Shown here one piece after another: positions 34,971 through 37,175 of a DNA stretch of 37,175 nt (the first letter of the stretch is position 1; each line of letters starts with the position of its first letter). The notes beneath the pieces are model-generated. The model did not search any database, had not been told where the DNA came from, and worked only from the letters and a program-made list of their open reading frames with translations. The stretch comes from Acinetobacter lwoffii (lineage in GTDB: Bacteria > Pseudomonadota > Gammaproteobacteria > Pseudomonadales > Moraxellaceae). The translations under genes were made by a program, and so were the position numbers. The stretch lies in the NCBI RefSeq assembly GCF_024129355.1, contig NZ_JAMXXP010000031.1, forward strand, positions 1 to 37,175, given 5' to 3'.

Positions 34971-35336
34971 ATGCGTCATCGTAATAGTGGTGTGAAATTA
35001 GGCCGTACAAGCAGTCATCGTAAAGCGATGTTCCAAAACATGGCTAACTCTTTGTTCGAGCACGAGTTGATCAAAACAACTGTGCCTAAAGCAAAAGAGT
35101 TACGTCGTGTAGCTGAGCCTTTAATCACTTTAGCTAAAAACGATACAGTAGCAAACCGTCGTTTGGCGTTTGCTCGTACTCGTTCAGCAGCAACTGTTGG
35201 TAAATTATTTACCGTTCTTGGCCCTCGTTACAAAGAGCGTAACGGCGGTTATCTACGTGTTCTTAAAGCGGGCTTCCGTGCAGGTGATGCTGCACCGATG
35301 GCTTACGTTGAGCTAGTAGATCGCGAAGTTAACTAA
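34971..35336 (+). CDS. rplQ: 50S ribosomal protein L17
   Basis: 50S protein near the tunnel exit. It has 121 residues, slightly shorter than E. coli (127) at the C-terminus. It starts [20 protein letters not shown] and contains [20 protein letters not shown] ([10 protein letters not shown] is the signature) and [15 protein letters not shown]. Last gene of the alpha operon; a strong terminator lies 28 bases beyond. Confidence 0.97.
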   Translation: MRHRNSGVKLGRTSSHRKAMFQNMANSLFEHELIKTTVPKAKELRRVAEPLITLAKNDTVANRRLAFARTRSAATVGKLFTVLGPRYKERNGGYLRVLKAGFRAGDAAPMAYVELVDREVN

Positions 35337-35364
35337 TTTCGTGAAGAATAACGCAAGTTGTTCG

Positions 35365-35395
35365 AAAAGGTCGGTTGAATAAACCGGCCTTTTTT
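35365..35395 (+). terminator. Terminator of the S10-spc-alpha cluster
   Basis: AAGGTCGGTT / AACCGGCCTT, ten pairs (one G-T) with a short GAATA loop, followed by T6. It ends the run of ribosomal genes. Confidence 0.93.
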
Positions 35396-35484
35396 ATTGT
35401 CTGTATATTTTAATTGAGAGTGATTGAGTTCCATATAACTGATCTGGCCTCAAAAGATAAAAAAATAGTGGCTTTTTAATGAAC

Positions 35485-35513
35485 TTGACATTGTGTATTG
35501 TCAGTTTTGTGAT
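35485..35513 (+). promoter_or_regulatory. almA promoter with overlapping palindrome
   Basis: A perfect -35 TTGACA at 35485-35490, a 17-base spacer and TGTGAT at 35508-35513 (4 of 6 matches). TGACA at 35486-35490 and TGTCA at 35499-35503 form an inverted repeat with an 8-base centre that covers the -35 and spacer, a good position for a repressor. Confidence 0.55.
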
Positions 35514-35553
35514 TTAATAAAAACAGATAGCATCGCTTAGGTAAAAGAACAAC

Positions 35554-37044
35554 ATGGAAAAGCAGGTAGATATTTTAATCGTGGGTGCAGGGATCTCGGG
35601 GATTGGTCTAGCAGCACATCTTTCTAAACATTGTCCGCAACGCTCTTTTGAGATTATTGAACGCCGCGAAAGTATTGGTGGAACTTGGGACCTGTTTAAA
35701 TATCCGGGAATCCGTTCTGATTCGGATATGTCGACTTTTGGTTTTAATTTCAAACCCTGGAAGAAAGAAAGCGTGCTTGCCGATGGCGCATCCATCAAAA
35801 ATTATCTGGCTGAAGTGGTGGATGAGTTTAAGCTACAGCCGAAAATCCATTTTCAGCATCGGGTCTTAAGTGCCAATTATGATTCTACAACCTGCAAATG
35901 GTCAGTAGAGATCGAGGATGCACACGGTAAGAAGCAGATCTGGATCGCCAACTTTGTACTGGGTTGTACCGGTTATTATAATTATGATCAGGGTTTTCAG
36001 CCGGAGTTTCCAAATCAAGATGCATTCAAAGGTGAATTTATTCATCCGCAACATTGGCCGGAAAATTTAAACTATAAAGGCAAAAAAGTGGTCATCATTG
36101 GCAGTGGTGCGACCGCGATTACCTTGGTTCCTGCGATGGTGAAAGGTGGAGCAGGGCATGTCACCATGTTGCAACGTTCCCCAACTTATATTGCTTCTGT
36201 ACCCTCGGTCGATTTTATTTATTCAAAAATGCGTAAATATCTGCCCGAGGAGGTCGCTTACAAGCTGACACGTGCGCGTAATATCGGCATGCAGCGCGGG
36301 ATTTATGCTTTGGCACAGAAACAGCCAAAATTATTAAAATCGCTTTTGCTTAAATCGGTGCAACTTCAGCTAAAAGGTAAAGTGGACATGAAGCACTTTA
36401 CCCCGAATTATGAACCTTGGGATCAGCGTCTGTGTGTGGTGCCAGATGGGGATCTGTTTAAAATTTTACGTGAAGGGCAGGCATCAGTTGCAACGGATCA
36501 GATAGAAACCTTTACCGAAACGGGAATTCAGCTGAAATCAGGTCAACATCTGGATGCTGATATTATTGTTTCTGCCACCGGTCTGAATATTCAAATTCTT
36601 GGCGGGATTCAGGCGACGATGGATGGTCAGCCTATCGATACCTCTCAGCATATGTTGTATAGAGGCATCATGGTCAGTGACATACCGAATATGGCGCTGA
36701 TTATTGGCTATATCAATGCCTCCTGGACGCTTAAAGTCGACATTGCAGCTGAGTATATTTGCCGTCTGCTGAACTATATGGATCAGCAAGGTTATGCGCA
36801 GGTGATTGCTCAGGGAGATCAGAGTGAATTGCTTCAGGATACCGTCATGGGTAGTCTTAGTTCGGGTTATATTGCCCGAGCTGCAGACGTGATGCCAAAG
36901 CAGGGTAAACATGCTCCATGGAAAGTCAGCAATAATTATCTGGCAGACCGCAAGGAACTCAAGCAGGCTTCGTTTGAAGATGGGGTGCTGAAATTTAGAA
37001 AAAACAGCAATGCTTTAAAGCATAAACCGCGTTTGGTCTCTTAA
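35554..37044 (+). CDS. almA: AlmA-type flavin-containing (Baeyer-Villiger-like) monooxygenase
   Basis: A 496-residue class B flavoprotein monooxygenase. The N-terminal FAD site is GAGISG (11-16), the NADPH-domain site is GSGATA (183-188), and between them FKGEFIHPQHWP (158-169) matches the Baeyer-Villiger fingerprint FxGxxxHxxxW[P/D] exactly. Length, start (MEKQVDIL) and end (SLSSGYIARAADVMPKQGK) agree with the AlmA described in Acinetobacter for growth on very long-chain n-alkanes; this is from memory of that protein. Its reaction is still less clear than that of AlkB. It has its own promoter and no obvious partner gene in the window. Confidence 0.9.
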   Translation: MEKQVDILIVGAGISGIGLAAHLSKHCPQRSFEIIERRESIGGTWDLFKYPGIRSDSDMSTFGFNFKPWKKESVLADGASIKNYLAEVVDEFKLQPKIHFQHRVLSANYDSTTCKWSVEIEDAHGKKQIWIANFVLGCTGYYNYDQGFQPEFPNQDAFKGEFIHPQHWPENLNYKGKKVVIIGSGATAITLVPAMVKGGAGHVTMLQRSPTYIASVPSVDFIYSKMRKYLPEEVAYKLTRARNIGMQRGIYALAQKQPKLLKSLLLKSVQLQLKGKVDMKHFTPNYEPWDQRLCVVPDGDLFKILREGQASVATDQIETFTETGIQLKSGQHLDADIIVSATGLNIQILGGIQATMDGQPIDTSQHMLYRGIMVSDIPNMALIIGYINASWTLKVDIAAEYICRLLNYMDQQGYAQVIAQGDQSELLQDTVMGSLSSGYIARAADVMPKQGKHAPWKVSNNYLADRKELKQASFEDGVLKFRKNSNALKHKPRLVS

Positions 37045-37175
37045 ATTTATATTTTTGCATACAGAAAAAGGAGTCCTGAGAGACCACTGCTGTCCCATAG
37101 TTTGCTTTAAATAAAAAAACCTGAGTCCTAACAGTTAAAATATGAGTGCAAACAAACACTTTAACGACCAGGATT
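37045..37175. other. Right-edge spacer; possible start of another gene at 37142
   Basis: 131 bases after almA. I see no strong terminator. GAGTCCT occurs at 37071-37077 and again at 37123-37129. An ATG at 37142 opens a frame (MSANKHFNDQD) that runs off the edge, but it has no convincing Shine-Dalgarno and is too short to judge. Confidence 0.3.

Noticed and set aside
37045..37175. Insertion-sequence end at the right edge
   Set aside because: Only short GAGTCCT repeats are seen; no inverted terminal repeat, target duplication or transposase can be shown in the sequence available.

Overview
This 37 kb window is bacterial chromosome, and I place it in the genus Acinetobacter (Gammaproteobacteria, Moraxellales). 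The reasons are the mlaFEDCB operon with an enlarged MlaD, an AlmA-type long-chain alkane monooxygenase, a DEAD-box-helicase-like tail rich in FGDRP units, the NsrR/short-flavohemoglobin pair, and short REP-like palindromes built on CCTCACCCTAACCCTCTCC. The species cannot be fixed from sequence reading alone. I see no rRNA, tRNA, complete insertion sequence, prophage or CRISPR array.

Layout. 1-430: 3' end of an RG-rich, DEAD-box-helicase-like gene and its terminator. 431-785: AT-rich spacer with a possible tiny membrane ORF. 786-4052: mlaFEDCB, the inner-membrane, periplasmic and ATPase parts of the retrograde phospholipid transport system, closed by a terminator. 4079-4260: REP-like palindromes. 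4266-7088: corA (-), a LOG-family gene (+), a Nudix hydrolase (+) and comF (-). 7081-9126: recG (-). 9160-9972: an atypical SDR/epimerase-like protein (+). 9973-10076: a second REP-like cluster. 10086-12653: plsB (-). 12937-13809: tesB (+). 13971-15230: a dicarboxylate/amino acid:cation symporter (+). 15335-16282: engB (-) with a long acidic tail. 16388-17739: an NO-response unit (-) made of nsrR, a flavohemoglobin that lacks its NAD domain, and a palindromic NsrR-type operator. 17841-20612: a HerA/YjgR-like ATPase and metC (-). 20776-21510: a class I glutamine amidotransferase (+).

21577-35395 is the S10-spc-alpha ribosomal supercluster in the order familiar from E. coli: rpsJ-rplC-rplD-rplW-rplB-rpsS-rplV-rpsC-rplP-rpmC-rpsQ / rplN-rplX-rplE-rpsN-rpsH-rplF-rplR-rpsE-rpmD-rplO-secY-rpmJ / rpsM-rpsK-rpsD-rpoA-rplQ. 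It begins with a TATAAT promoter and a structured leader of about 170 nt, and ends at a strong terminator. Two genes too short to appear as long ORFs, rpmD (L30) and rpmJ (L36), are present. The longer gaps (rpsJ/rplC, rpsQ/rplN, rpmJ/rpsM) each hold an inverted repeat, and the last two match the classical operon borders. After the cluster comes almA with its own TTGACA promoter.

Most of the window is conserved housekeeping sequence. I do not see a clearly undescribed multi-gene system. The best candidates for a second look are the reductase-less flavohemoglobin with its NsrR operator and regulator, the two REP-like clusters placed between convergent genes, the S10 leader and intercistronic hairpins, the acidic repeat tail on EngB, the insertion in MlaD, and the palindrome over the almA promoter.
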